Origin: an uncultured Nitrosomonas sp.
GTDB lineage: Bacteria; Pseudomonadota; Gammaproteobacteria; Burkholderiales; Nitrosomonadaceae
Length of the DNA stretch: 64,000 bases
Assembly (NCBI GenBank): GCA_902826055.1
Contig: CADEDJ010000001.1
Location: forward strand, 1 to 64,000
Direction: 5' to 3'
Below are positions 28,078 to 38,015 of the stretch, in pieces. The stretch's first letter is position 1; every line of letters starts with the position of its first letter. Position numbers and translations under genes: made by a program. Below the pieces are notes generated by a model that ran no database searches, was not told the DNA's origin, and saw nothing but the letters and a program-made list of their open reading frames with translations.

Positions 28078-29280
28078 GTGAATACATCAACAAAAACTCA
28101 ACTGGAAATTATCAAGCGCGGAAGCCACGAATTATTAATTGAAGCAGAACTGGAAAGTAAACTGAAATCGGGGCGGCCTCTACGAATCAAAGCAGGTTTT
28201 GACCCAACAGCGCCGGATTTACATTTAGGTCACACGGTTTTGTTAAACAAATTACGCCAGCTGCAAGATTTGGGACACCACATCTTGTTCCTGATTGGCG
28301 ATTACACAGGCATGATCGGCGATCCCAGCGGGAAGAACACCACTCGTCCACCATTAACCCGCGAACAAGTCGCTGAAAATGCCCAATCGTACACTACGCA
28401 AGTTTTTAAAATCCTAAAACCCGAAGATACTGAAGTCGTGTTTAATTCATCCTGGATGGATAAGCTTAATGCCGCCGACCTCATCAAGCTCGCTGCCACG
28501 CATACTGTTGCACGGATGCTGGAACGCGATGATTTTGACAAACGTTACCGCAATAATCAGGCAATCGCTATCCATGAATTCCTCTATCCTTTAATTCAGG
28601 GATACGATTCCGTAGCACTGAAAGCAGATCTCGAGTTAGGGGGCACCGATCAAAAATTTAATCTCTTAGTTGGACGTGAATTACAAAAGCATTTTGGACA
28701 ACCCCCACAGTGTATCCTTACGATGCCTTTATTAGAGGGGCTTGATAGTATCAACAAAATGTCTAAATCCTTAAACAATTATGTTGGCATTACTGAAAAA
28801 CCAAAAGAAATTTTTGGTAAGTTAATGTCCATATCTGATCAATTGATGTGGCGATACCTGGAGTTACTGTCTTTTGAATCAATTAATACCATCGCCACAT
28901 GGCGTAGAGAAGTCGAGGCAGGCAGTAATCCACGAGACATCAAAGTAAAGTTTGCCCAAGAAATTGTCACACGCTTTCATAGTAAACATGAGGCAGAGCT
29001 AGCATTAGCCGACTTTGAAACGCGTTTTAGATACGGTTCACTACCGGATGAAATTACAGAAAAAATAATTAAAATACAAGAGGATGAGATTCCTTTAGTA
29101 CAATTACTAAAATTGACTGGCTTAACCTCCAGTACCAGTGAAGCACTACGCATGATTGATCAGCATGCAGTCAAATTAGACGGCGAAAAAGTGGAAGATA
29201 AAATCACTAAAATTAAACGAGGACAGTCCATTGTTATACAGGTTGGTAAACGAAAATTCGCCAGAGCCATCATCCAATAA
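28078..29280 (+). CDS. tyrS: Tyrosyl-tRNA synthetase
   Basis: 400 aa from GTG 28078. It charges tRNA-Tyr with tyrosine. The class I motifs are intact: [10 protein letters not shown] (HIGH type) and [12 protein letters not shown] (KMSKS). The [10 protein letters not shown] opening, the [14 protein letters not shown] loop and the C-terminal S4 RNA-binding domain (about residues 335-400) identify the TyrZ-like long form. It faces the M23 gene divergently across 145 bp. The 29281-29558 gap after it shows no gene or clear terminator. Confidence 0.97.
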   Translation: MNTSTKTQLEIIKRGSHELLIEAELESKLKSGRPLRIKAGFDPTAPDLHLGHTVLLNKLRQLQDLGHHILFLIGDYTGMIGDPSGKNTTRPPLTREQVAENAQSYTTQVFKILKPEDTEVVFNSSWMDKLNAADLIKLAATHTVARMLERDDFDKRYRNNQAIAIHEFLYPLIQGYDSVALKADLELGGTDQKFNLLVGRELQKHFGQPPQCILTMPLLEGLDSINKMSKSLNNYVGITEKPKEIFGKLMSISDQLMWRYLELLSFESINTIATWRREVEAGSNPRDIKVKFAQEIVTRFHSKHEAELALADFETRFRYGSLPDEITEKIIKIQEDEIPLVQLLKLTGLTSSTSEALRMIDQHAVKLDGEKVEDKITKIKRGQSIVIQVGKRKFARAIIQ

Positions 29281-29558
29281 TCTGAATATGTTACGAATAA
29301 TTTGCAGGCTATAGAAGAATCAAGTATACTGCGCTGCCAAAATTGATAGATCGTTACAATTTAATGATTATCAGCTTTGCTTGGTTTCATCGTTCCTGAC
29401 CTCTCTTCAATTTTTCAAGCTTTTCCGAAAAATGAGTAACAACCTTGGTTAGCAGCGATGCTTTTTAATTGCGCTGACAAGGTAATACACAATCATCATT
29501 ATTAATTGCATGTGGATATTGGTGGTGTGTCTCATTGTCATTTTTTTAGGAAAATAAC

Positions 29559-30929
29559 GTGTCTTTTGAAGATTTAAATTTACACCCCTCCATACTTAAA
29601 GCCATTCATGATGCGGGATATACCACCCCGACACCCATTCAGCAACAAGCCATTCCAGACCTTATTGCCGGTCAAGATGTAATGGCGTGTGCCCAAACCG
29701 GTACCGGAAAAACTGCTGCATTTATGCTGCCTGCATTGCATCTATTGTCTGAACCATCGCAAGTACGCAGCCGGGGACCGCGCATTCTAGTACTGACGCC
29801 CACCCGCGAACTGGCGCTACAAGTCTCCGATGCAGCAAAAAAATACGGCAAGTACCTGCCACGAACTAAAGTGGTAAGTATTTTGGGCGGCATGCCTTAC
29901 CCCCTACAAAATAAATTACTATCACAGCCGGTTGATATTTTGGTAGCCACACCCGGACGACTCATTGATCACATTCAACGCGGACGTATCGATTTTAGAC
30001 GCTTGCAAATGCTTGTGCTGGATGAAGCTGACCGCATGCTGGATATGGGTTTTATTGAAGATGTCGAAACCATTGCGGCTGCCACACCGATTACTCGGCA
30101 AACCCTGTTGTTTTCTGCCACTTTAGACAATGCAATCGATAAAGTTGCCGCAAAACTATTAAGAATGCCGAAACGTATCCAGGTTGCATCGCATAAAACC
30201 AAACTTGAAAATATCGAGCAACGTTTACATTACGCCGATGATATGTCGCACAAGAATCGCCTACTAGACCATGTATTGCGCGATGAAAAATTGAAACAAG
30301 CAATAGTCTTTACTGCTACTAAACGCGACGCAGATACCCTAGCCGACAACTTATATGCCCAAGGCTTTGCTGCTGCCGCATTACACGGTGACATGAACCA
30401 ACGTGAACGTAATCGTACATTAACCCGCTTACGTAATGGCGGTTTGCGTGTACTAGTAGCAACTGATGTTGCTGCCAGAGGTATCGATGTAGCTGATATT
30501 ACGCATGTGATCAATTTTGATCTACCTAAATTCGCTGAAGATTACGTGCATCGCATTGGCCGCACAGGTCGAGCAGGTGCAGCAGGCATAGCGGTTTCGT
30601 TTGCCTCGGCCAAAGATAATATGCACTTATCAAAAATTGAACGTTACACCGGTCAACGCATTGCTTCGCATGTTATCCCCGGCCTTGAACCTCGTATCAA
30701 GCCGCGGTTTCACAGTTACGGCACAAAAAGCACACCAAACGTAACACAAAAACGCAAAAGATCACCCTTTGCAGGTTACGGTAATCGTTCAAATTTTGGT
30801 GTAAGCAGTGAATTGAATGGAAACAGGAATGAGCAACGTGGCCGTTCGTTTAGTCACGACAATCGTAGCAATTCCTTTAGAAACCGTAACAATTCTAGCG
30901 CGGGTCAACACTTTGCAAGATCAAAGTAA
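29559..30929 (+). CDS. rhlE: DEAD-box ATP-dependent RNA helicase RhlE-type
   Basis: 456 aa from GTG 29559 with a TTAGGAAAA site. All helicase motifs are visible: Q motif (TPTPIQQQAIP), motif I AQTGTGKTAA, motif II LDEADRMLDMGF, motif III SATLD, and motif VI HRIGRTGRAG. The C-terminal ~80 residues are basic and rich in Arg, Asn, Ser and Gly, as in RhlE proteins, and probably bind RNA non-specifically. Such helicases remodel ribosome precursors and mRNA, often at low temperature; the ~280-bp leader would allow such control but shows no definite element. Confidence 0.94.
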   Translation: MSFEDLNLHPSILKAIHDAGYTTPTPIQQQAIPDLIAGQDVMACAQTGTGKTAAFMLPALHLLSEPSQVRSRGPRILVLTPTRELALQVSDAAKKYGKYLPRTKVVSILGGMPYPLQNKLLSQPVDILVATPGRLIDHIQRGRIDFRRLQMLVLDEADRMLDMGFIEDVETIAAATPITRQTLLFSATLDNAIDKVAAKLLRMPKRIQVASHKTKLENIEQRLHYADDMSHKNRLLDHVLRDEKLKQAIVFTATKRDADTLADNLYAQGFAAAALHGDMNQRERNRTLTRLRNGGLRVLVATDVAARGIDVADITHVINFDLPKFAEDYVHRIGRTGRAGAAGIAVSFASAKDNMHLSKIERYTGQRIASHVIPGLEPRIKPRFHSYGTKSTPNVTQKRKRSPFAGYGNRSNFGVSSELNGNRNEQRGRSFSHDNRSNSFRNRNNSSAGQHFARSK

Positions 30930-31017
30930 CTGAAATAGTTATAAGGACGGCTGGAAACCTCATCAAAAAGCTTCTTGCCGTCTTAATCAAGTCATTCACA
31001 TTTATATCTGTACAGAA

Positions 31018-33342
31018 TCAGCGTCCTATACCCCGGAAGGCAATTATAGCCAAAGCATAAGCAAGGATTGCAGCCCAGCCAACCATATGAAAGCCTCCTT
31101 GCATGACTAAAAAAACAGCTAATGGTGCAGCAATAACCGAAAAACAGCCATTAATACCCCAAGCCCACGGTACCCGCTGTGGATAAGCTTGGTTCAGTAC
31201 TCGCAAAGCAAGTGGAAAGGGTATACCCAACAAAAATGTTGGCAAAGTCAAAAGCACCAATCCAGCAATCCATTTCAGTGATTCTGGCCAAACTAATCCT
31301 GCAGTGAACAAAATAGGTTCCAAGAACAAGGACAATATAATCATGATGATGATGCCAGCTAAAATAAGAGTGGCGGTTTTATGAGATGTCTCAAGCCGTA
31401 CACTTAAAATACTGCCGGCACCCATGCCACATAGCAACGCGGCAACAACGCCGGCCGCACTATAAAGTGGGTGCCCCCAAAACAAGGTGAAATGCTGAAT
31501 CCACAGAATCTCCAGAAACATAAACCCTAACCCGATCGACGCAAAGTAGCCCAAAATAGCCAAACGCCCGCCTGGCGGCCAACTCAACCAAGCCAGTGGT
31601 ACCAGAATCAGAATAATAGCGGCTCCAGTCAATGCAATTCCTGTCAAAACCACCAGCACCGACCCCATTTCAACAAAAGCTAGCGTATTGCTTCCAAAAT
31701 ATTGCTTCACTTCTTGAAGGCGATCCCAACGGAGAAACTGATGAAAATAAGGTTTGCTATCATGAGGAGCACGTACATCGAACAAATAGTCATCAAAAAA
31801 AGCCGATGTGTCATTTGCAGTAAGCAATGCAGTAAATCCCGCCGTAAGCAGATCCTCTTCCATAACATGAAAGTGGTCTGTGGATACGACACCTTCTCCC
31901 GGCGACCATAACCGGTCAAACCCTTTGGTTTGCGAGAACGCAGCCAGCTTTTCCCGCGCCACATCATTCATCGGTCGCTTTGAGATAACGACAGACAACA
32001 TGTCCCAACTTCTGATAGCGGCGATATGAGCCGACAAATCAGATACACCCGCCGCGTGCAGAGTTTCTACAACCAATGCCAAAAGTTTTAAACTCTGACG
32101 TGGCGGCTGGTCCAGATAAACACTAAAGGATAATAAGCCATCTTCGTGCAACACATCCCATAAAACACGGAAAGATTCGCGCGTCAGCAGATAATCTTCC
32201 TGTAATGCCTGCAAACCAACGCCCCCGCCAAACGAACCTTGCGGTGGTAACACAATCAGGTCGTAATGTTCGCGAGGTGCACCTAGGTAGGCGCGACCTT
32301 CGCGCACGATAACGGTAAGTCGATCATCATGGTATTGCGCACGTAACCACCGTGCCACCACAGGATGAGGTTCTACTACATCTACCCGCACATCGTTATG
32401 GGACAACAAATGTGCCACCGTCGCCCCTCCTGCATGCAAGACAAGTGCGCGCGAAGGTGTTGCCAGTGCAAGCGGTAAAGCCTGTACGCTTTCATTCAAC
32501 ACTGTTGCATCCGGCAGTAATACTCCATAAGCATCACCATTACGATAAATATGTGGTGCCGCCGGCAAAATGCCACGAAACTGTAAGCTGAGGCCCTGCC
32601 CGTAGCGCAATGCGGGAGATTGCACGATTTGGATTCGACCCATCGGATGGGGAATATCGCTGACGACCCGCGCTTGGGGTAATTGCAATGCATAACTGAT
32701 CGCTTTGTATGAAGAGGGCTTAATATCGACACTAAACATTATGCTTGCGAGCACACACAGCAACAAAATCACGCTGGACCATGAGTGCCGCAACAACCAC
32801 GCGGCCAATACAAAGGCTGCCGCACAAATGGCAATAGCTTGTATTGGCGTAAAATAGCATAACAACAAAAGCGCCACCCCCGCTCCTGCTGCCGATCCCA
32901 GTAAATTGACCGCATACCGCTGCCCGATTGATTCGGTATCGCGCATAAAGATAAGTCCAAGAAATAGCGCTCCACTAAAAAAAGGCAAAAAAACAAGCGT
33001 AGCACTGGCTAACAATGGCCACCAACTACGAGCATCGATAAATAATAAGGAAAGATCTGTTAATGCCGCCGCTTGCAGCGCCAAAGGCAGGGCCAAAAGA
33101 CAGCTTGCTGCGGCAAACATAAGGCAAAATTGCGACACACTTTCAGCTCGAGGCAATAACTTGCCCCGTGCAAGCGCGAGAACCGTACCGCTACTGCCGA
33201 ATCCTAGCATAGCAAGAGATATTACTGCATATGCGAAATGATGGCCTTGCCCCTGTGCCAGCGCCTGCATCAATACGATTTGCAGCGCGATCAACGCCAA
33301 TGAGCTTAAAAATAATGCAATATCAACAGCAAGTAATCGCAT
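31018..33342 (-). CDS. Polytopic membrane protein with spermidine-synthase-like central domain
   Basis: 774 aa. About seven N-terminal transmembrane helices (residues ~7-215) are followed by a soluble Rossmann-type domain (~225-480) resembling spermidine synthase or a methyltransferase. A second helical bundle follows (~550-770). In the soluble domain the usual GGGDG loop reads HAGGATV, and the usual acidic pair for polyamine binding is replaced by LPPQGSFGGG. Authentic spermidine synthesis is therefore unlikely. The family is widespread and uncharacterised. It is read leftward, 25 bp before the pcm gene, so the two may be co-transcribed. Confidence 0.8.
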   Translation of the reverse strand: MRLLAVDIALFLSSLALIALQIVLMQALAQGQGHHFAYAVISLAMLGFGSSGTVLALARGKLLPRAESVSQFCLMFAAASCLLALPLALQAAALTDLSLLFIDARSWWPLLASATLVFLPFFSGALFLGLIFMRDTESIGQRYAVNLLGSAAGAGVALLLLCYFTPIQAIAICAAAFVLAAWLLRHSWSSVILLLCVLASIMFSVDIKPSSYKAISYALQLPQARVVSDIPHPMGRIQIVQSPALRYGQGLSLQFRGILPAAPHIYRNGDAYGVLLPDATVLNESVQALPLALATPSRALVLHAGGATVAHLLSHNDVRVDVVEPHPVVARWLRAQYHDDRLTVIVREGRAYLGAPREHYDLIVLPPQGSFGGGVGLQALQEDYLLTRESFRVLWDVLHEDGLLSFSVYLDQPPRQSLKLLALVVETLHAAGVSDLSAHIAAIRSWDMLSVVISKRPMNDVAREKLAAFSQTKGFDRLWSPGEGVVSTDHFHVMEEDLLTAGFTALLTANDTSAFFDDYLFDVRAPHDSKPYFHQFLRWDRLQEVKQYFGSNTLAFVEMGSVLVVLTGIALTGAAIILILVPLAWLSWPPGGRLAILGYFASIGLGFMFLEILWIQHFTLFWGHPLYSAAGVVAALLCGMGAGSILSVRLETSHKTATLILAGIIIMIILSLFLEPILFTAGLVWPESLKWIAGLVLLTLPTFLLGIPFPLALRVLNQAYPQRVPWAWGINGCFSVIAAPLAVFLVMQGGFHMVGWAAILAYALAIIAFRGIGR

Positions 33343-33367
33343 GCCAAGTAAGCTGCACGGTATGCTT

Positions 33368-34075
33368 CTATCCCCTCGTTAACGGGACAAAACGTACTGG
33401 CAGAAGATTTTGTGTACGCACCTGATCGCCATCTTTAGTGACGAGAACCAGCATCTGAATCATATAAGGACTACCCACGGGAATAATCATCCGACCACCA
33501 TCCTTAAGTTGCTCGATCAGTGGTGGCGGAATATGAGATGCAGCAGCGGTGACCACAATCACATCGAATGGAGCATGTTCACTCCAACCGTAATAACCGT
33601 CGGCATGCTTAATACTTACATTATCATAACCAGCGTGGCGTAAGCGCGCTTGTGCCTGTTGCGCGAGCTCCGCAACAATTTCTATGGTATAGACATCCTT
33701 GGCAATTTGCGCCAGCACAGCGGCTTGATAACCACTACCCGCACCTACTTCAAGTACACGAAAATCCGATCTTACTCGAGCTACTTCCGTCATATAGGCG
33801 ACAATATACGGCTGTGATATTGTCTGACCATAGCCGATGGGTACTGCGTGGTCTTCATAAGCAAAACGCTCTTCTCCTTGCGGTACAAATAAATGGCGAG
33901 GCACGACACGCATGGCATGCAAGACATTTCTATCCCGCACACCGCGAGCAACGATCTGCTCGCTGACCATTTTCTCACGTAATTCGCGCGCCCGGTCAGT
34001 ATCTATTGCCTGCACAGGAAAGGTTCCAAACAAACAAATCAGCATCGATAAAAGTAGCTGTCTATTCATTGTCAT
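33368..34075 (-). CDS. pcm: Protein-L-isoaspartate O-methyltransferase with N-terminal signal peptide
   Basis: 235 aa. Residues 1-23 form a signal peptide (MNRQLLLSMLICLFGTFPVQA), so the enzyme is predicted to be exported. The catalytic domain is complete: REKMVSEQI, RVVPRHLFVP, GYGQTISQPYIVAYM, and the SAM loop LEVGAGSGYQAAVLA (108-122). It methylates abnormal isoaspartyl residues to start their repair. Canonical Pcm is cytoplasmic and often beside surE and nlpD; here neither is present. How SAM would reach an exported form is unclear. Start ATG 34075; ATG 34069 is equally possible. Confidence 0.93.
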   Translation of the reverse strand: MTMNRQLLLSMLICLFGTFPVQAIDTDRARELREKMVSEQIVARGVRDRNVLHAMRVVPRHLFVPQGEERFAYEDHAVPIGYGQTISQPYIVAYMTEVARVRSDFRVLEVGAGSGYQAAVLAQIAKDVYTIEIVAELAQQAQARLRHAGYDNVSIKHADGYYGWSEHAPFDVIVVTAAASHIPPPLIEQLKDGGRMIIPVGSPYMIQMLVLVTKDGDQVRTQNLLPVRFVPLTRG

Positions 34076-34184
34076 ACTTTCTTATTTTTATGAGCGATTT
34101 TCATTACAACCCCGGAATCATCATTGAATAATAATAAAACGAACATAAATTCACATCCGCAGGCACTAATTTCCTTTTTTCCTG

Positions 34185-35153
34185 CTAACCTGGAAAGGTT
34201 GCAGACACCGCATTTCCATTATATTCATAAACTTCGGCTCGCACTTTCCCGCGCACCAACAATAATGGGCATAAAGTATTACTGATAACTTGACTGACAA
34301 CGCTGCCATAAACCATGCGCTCCACACCTGACCGGCCGTGAGTGCTCATGACAATCACATCCACATTATCTGCACAAGCGATACGAACAATGGTATCGGC
34401 CGGATCTCCAATCACAACCTGACAACGAGATGCGATGCCCGCAAGTTGTAACCGTGAATGTATTCGCTCCAAATAACAGGTTGCCTGCCGCACGACAGGC
34501 TGTTCTCCAAAATCATCACAAGAGGTAAATGCGGAGTCGATTGCCGATTCATGCTTCGTATCGTACAGCTCGGCAACACGAAGCAGATGGATAATTGCAC
34601 CTGTGTCTTGCGCAAACTGATGCGCAACTGGTAGCGCCGCTTCGGCCACGGGTGTACCATCAAGCGGCAAAAGAATGGTACGAAGTACAGAATCAGACTG
34701 CAATTCCACGCGGGCAGGCACCAGAAATATCGGAGGATGTGCGTTATGCAGTACTTCGTCTGCCACACTGCCCAATAGAGCCAACCCTAACCCCGTTCTG
34801 CCGTGCGTAGACATGGCAATCAAATCGACGTAAGCTTGTTCAGCTAAGCGCAAGATGCTATCAGCAGGCATTCCTGATAAAAACTTGCTCTCTACTTTAA
34901 AACCATGTTGTTTAAGCTGCTGCGAGATCGCATGCACTCGTTCGCTGGCTATATTCTCATGAGTTGGTGCAATCTCCATCTGTTCGGATTGGTGAGACCT
35001 GATGATATTATCGAACGAAGGAAAAATGGATGGCGACAGCGCTGTCATGAGTAAAAATTCTGTTCGCTGCGGCACACTAAAGCGCAATAGATGAGGAATG
35101 ACCAGCTCCGCCAGCTCAGAACCATCCAATGGTATAAGTACTCGCTTGATCAT
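34185..35153 (-). CDS. Tandem-domain universal stress protein
   Basis: 322 aa made of two Usp domains, about residues 1-147 and 153-305. Each starts with a hydrophobic strand and Asp (RVLIPLDGSELAE; TILLPLDGTPVAE). Each carries the ATP-binding tail: STHGRTGLGLALLGSVAD, then STHGRSGVERMVYGSVVS. Both loops look competent for nucleotide binding. Usp proteins help survival under stress, usually from the cytoplasm. A C-terminal ~15 residues lie beyond the domain. Start ATG 35153. Confidence 0.93.
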   Translation of the reverse strand: MIKRVLIPLDGSELAELVIPHLLRFSVPQRTEFLLMTALSPSIFPSFDNIIRSHQSEQMEIAPTHENIASERVHAISQQLKQHGFKVESKFLSGMPADSILRLAEQAYVDLIAMSTHGRTGLGLALLGSVADEVLHNAHPPIFLVPARVELQSDSVLRTILLPLDGTPVAEAALPVAHQFAQDTGAIIHLLRVAELYDTKHESAIDSAFTSCDDFGEQPVVRQATCYLERIHSRLQLAGIASRCQVVIGDPADTIVRIACADNVDVIVMSTHGRSGVERMVYGSVVSQVISNTLCPLLLVRGKVRAEVYEYNGNAVSATFPG

Positions 35154-35274
35154 TCATACACCCGTATTAATCGCAAATCTTGTATTGAGTATAGGCCTTC
35201 TCGCAACCATTTTCCAGGTTAAGAATATGCACCTCCAGAGTCGCTTCGCTATAAAAATGGGCAAACAACTATCA

Positions 35275-36057
35275 TTATTCTGATAAAAAAACGCGTTTAT
35301 GCAAAATCCGTACAATCCAATAAACAGCCAATGCTGCTACCAAGTGTTTCAAAGTATGACCACTAATAAATTGGTTGGTTAGATTATAAATTTGCATGTC
35401 CAGCAATTCAGCCGATTTGGCTACAGCATATAGAGCGATCACTTGATAGATATGTTTTGCATGTGTATAACGTGATGGATTGTACAAACTCAGCAAGATG
35501 ATGAGCACGATCGAATAGAACTGTACCACGATATAAAAATTCAGGTTTCCCGCACCGTGCTGTTCGGTCAAATACCAATACGATACACTCGAAATTCCCA
35601 GTCCGGTGAGAATGGGTAGCGACCATAATCCCACAATCGGATTGACGCGCTCACCGAGTGTAGCGGCAAGTAAGGCTGTTATTGCTACTGCGATTGGCAA
35701 CCGGTCCCACAACAAAGTCGCATTATCCGGCATCCAATGATAAGCCATCGAACCCAACGCCGCCGCCATAACGCTTAAAAATAAAACGCCATAAGGCAAG
35801 CACTCCATTCTGTTGTGAAATGCTTTTGGTACAGGCATTCGACAAACATGAAAAAGATATACCAACCCCATACCACCACTTAACAGAAAAGCCAAATTAG
35901 AAACAACATTACTGAAATTAGGAATACCAAAGAAATTTCGTTGGTCAGCAAACTGATGATAATCAACAGGCTGAGAAAGGGGAGGCAGTAACAAAGCCGC
36001 CACTACAACCGCAATTGATAATCCGCACAATATAAAAAGCTGCCGCATGTTCAGCAA
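35275..36057 (-). CDS. CREST/alkaline-ceramidase-like integral membrane protein
   Basis: 260 aa with about seven transmembrane helices. Conserved polar residues fit the CREST membrane hydrolase superfamily, which includes alkaline ceramidases: NVVSNLAFLLSGG (about 50-62), GSMAYHWMPDNATLLWDRLP (about 102-121) and SGHTLKHLVAAL (about 233-244). The Ser, Asp and three His would form the zinc site. The true substrate in this organism is unknown; since these bacteria are not known for ceramides, a lipid amide or other membrane substrate is possible. ATG 36048 is an alternative start. Confidence 0.75.
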   Translation of the reverse strand: MLNMRQLFILCGLSIAVVVAALLLPPLSQPVDYHQFADQRNFFGIPNFSNVVSNLAFLLSGGMGLVYLFHVCRMPVPKAFHNRMECLPYGVLFLSVMAAALGSMAYHWMPDNATLLWDRLPIAVAITALLAATLGERVNPIVGLWSLPILTGLGISSVSYWYLTEQHGAGNLNFYIVVQFYSIVLIILLSLYNPSRYTHAKHIYQVIALYAVAKSAELLDMQIYNLTNQFISGHTLKHLVAALAVYWIVRILHKRVFLSE

Positions 36058-36081
36058 ACCAGCGGTATGATGCTGAAATTC

Positions 36082-37431
36082 CTAATACATCTGCGCAACC
36101 GCTTCTCCAATCCGGCTAACGGCAATGATTTGGATGCCGGGAATCGGTTGCTTGGGTTTATTGGCCAATGGAATGATCGCCTGCTTAAAACCCAGTTTTG
36201 CAGCTTCTTTCAGCCGCTCCTGTCCGCGCTGCACTGGACGTATTTCTCCCGCCAGACCTATCTCTCCGATCACAATCGTTTTTTCCGCCAATGGCTTATT
36301 TTTTAAAGAAGAAACCACTGCCAGTATAACCGCAAGATCTGCTCCTGGTTCGGTGATTTTCACTCCCCCCACGGCATTGACAAAAACATCTTGATCATAA
36401 CAAGGAATGCCTGCATGGCGATGCAGTACCGCCAATAACATCGCCAGTCTGTTTTGCTCCAGTCCGACACACAATCGCCGTGGATTGGGTGTACGCGCTT
36501 CGTCAACCAAAGCTTGTATTTCTACTAACAGTGGGCGTGTGCCTTCCTGCGTGACCATGATACACGACCCGGCAACTTGCGCATCGTGATGCGAAAGAAA
36601 CAGCGCCGATGGGTTCTTCACTTCACGCAGACCTTTTTCTCCCATCGCGAAAACACCCAGTTCATTCACTGCACCAAAGCGATTCTTGAATGCGCGGATC
36701 ATGCGAAAACTCGAATGCATATCGCCTTCGAAATACAATACCGTATCCACCATATGTTCCAGTACACGCGGACCGGCTAACGCACCTTCCTTAGTGACAT
36801 GGCCAACCAGAATAATGCAAATGCCACTCGACTTGGCCAGTCGCGTTAATTGTGCGGCACACTCGCGCACTTGAGCGACAGATCCCGGCGCAGACTGCAA
36901 AGCTTCCGAATACACCGTCTGAATTGAATCAATAACAGCAATCGTTGGCTTGCGCTCAGAAAGTACGGTGTGGATTTTTTCCAACTGAATTTCCGCCAAT
37001 AAATCCACAGCCTTGACATCGAGCGCCAAACGTTTGGCGCGTAACGCTACTTGCTGCGCCGATTCTTCACCGCTTACATACAATACTGGACGGCGCTCGG
37101 ACATGTAAGAAAGGGCTTGCAATAGCAAAGTTGATTTTCCAATACCAGGATCCCCTCCAAGGAGAACCACGCCACCATGCACCATGCCACCGCCCAGAAC
37201 CCGGTCAAGCTCTTCCACACCGGTAGGATAGCGTGGTTCTTCATGGGCTTCGATGGTGCTTAAATTTTGTACTTGGCCTGTCTCTGATACAGGACTAAAA
37301 CGCGGCACCGATTTCTCTGCAATAGTTTCCACCAGAGCATTCCATACCTGACAATGCGGACACTGCCCCTGCCATTTCAAGGTTTGCCCGCCACACTCAG
37401 TACATGAATAAATAGATTTCTGTTTAGCCAT
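36082..37431 (-). CDS. radA: DNA repair protein RadA
   Basis: 449 aa. It has an N-terminal four-Cys zinc finger (CTECGG ... CPHC), then a RecA-like ATPase core with Walker A GGDPGIGKSTLLLQ and the RadA-specific KNRFG box (AFKNRFGAVNELG). The C-terminal Lon-protease-like domain without catalytic Ser contains GEIGLAGEIRPV. RadA promotes branch migration in recombination repair. It is read leftward with rfbC 9 bp upstream, though the two are functionally unrelated. Confidence 0.97.
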   Translation of the reverse strand: MAKQKSIYSCTECGGQTLKWQGQCPHCQVWNALVETIAEKSVPRFSPVSETGQVQNLSTIEAHEEPRYPTGVEELDRVLGGGMVHGGVVLLGGDPGIGKSTLLLQALSYMSERRPVLYVSGEESAQQVALRAKRLALDVKAVDLLAEIQLEKIHTVLSERKPTIAVIDSIQTVYSEALQSAPGSVAQVRECAAQLTRLAKSSGICIILVGHVTKEGALAGPRVLEHMVDTVLYFEGDMHSSFRMIRAFKNRFGAVNELGVFAMGEKGLREVKNPSALFLSHHDAQVAGSCIMVTQEGTRPLLVEIQALVDEARTPNPRRLCVGLEQNRLAMLLAVLHRHAGIPCYDQDVFVNAVGGVKITEPGADLAVILAVVSSLKNKPLAEKTIVIGEIGLAGEIRPVQRGQERLKEAAKLGFKQAIIPLANKPKQPIPGIQIIAVSRIGEAVAQMY

Positions 37432-37440
37432 TAAACTTGG

Positions 37441-37989
37441 TTAATCATAAACTTCCGCCTTACTAAATAGTGCGCCGCGAGCATCCTTTTCAGAAAGTAC
37501 CGGTTGATTGCCCGAGAGCGGCCAATCTATCGCCAAATTGGCATCATTCCACACAATACAACGTTCATATTCTGGCGCCCAGTAATCGGTAGTGTTATAT
37601 AAAAAATCGGCAGACTCGGAAAGCACCACAAATCCATGCGCAAAACCAGGCGGAATCCATAATTGCTTTTTGTTTTCCGCACTGAGAATCACACCAGCCC
37701 ATTGCCCAAAGGTCGCTGAAGAACGGCGCAAATCCACAGCTACATCAAAAACTTCACCCGTCACTACACGAACTAATTTCCCTTGCGCTTGCTTGATTTG
37801 ATAATGCAAGCCACGCAATACATAGTGAACCGAGAATGAATGATTGCTTTGTACAAAGCTTACCTTCTTTCCAACAGCTGATTCAAATTCGCGTAGATTA
37901 AAACTTTCAAAAAAGTAACCGCGATCATCAGTAAAAATATGCGGTTCCAGTAACACCACTTCTGGAAGTGCGAGAGAGGTAAATTTCAT
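37441..37989 (-). CDS. rfbC: dTDP-4-dehydrorhamnose 3,5-epimerase
   Basis: 182 aa from ATG 37989, matching the usual RfbC length; the frame is open to a TTG at 38019 that overlaps rfbA. The cupin enzyme converts dTDP-4-keto-6-deoxyglucose to dTDP-4-keto-rhamnose. Conserved active-site segments are present: DDRGYFFESFN, FVQSNHSFS, VLRGLHYQ with the catalytic His, and WIPPGFAHGFVVLS. It is paired with rfbA, but rfbB and rfbD are not in the window, so the dTDP-rhamnose route must be completed elsewhere. Confidence 0.95.
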   Translation of the reverse strand: MKFTSLALPEVVLLEPHIFTDDRGYFFESFNLREFESAVGKKVSFVQSNHSFSVHYVLRGLHYQIKQAQGKLVRVVTGEVFDVAVDLRRSSATFGQWAGVILSAENKKQLWIPPGFAHGFVVLSESADFLYNTTDYWAPEYERCIVWNDANLAIDWPLSGNQPVLSEKDARGALFSKAEVYD

Positions 37990-38015
37990 AATAAATCCGA
38001 TAATTGAAATCGCAG

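Noticed and set aside
30938-30983. Imperfect hairpin (AAGGACGGC...GCCGTCTT) between rhlE and the convergent membrane-protein gene
   Set aside because: Bulged stem, 22-nt loop and no T-run; too weak to call a terminator.
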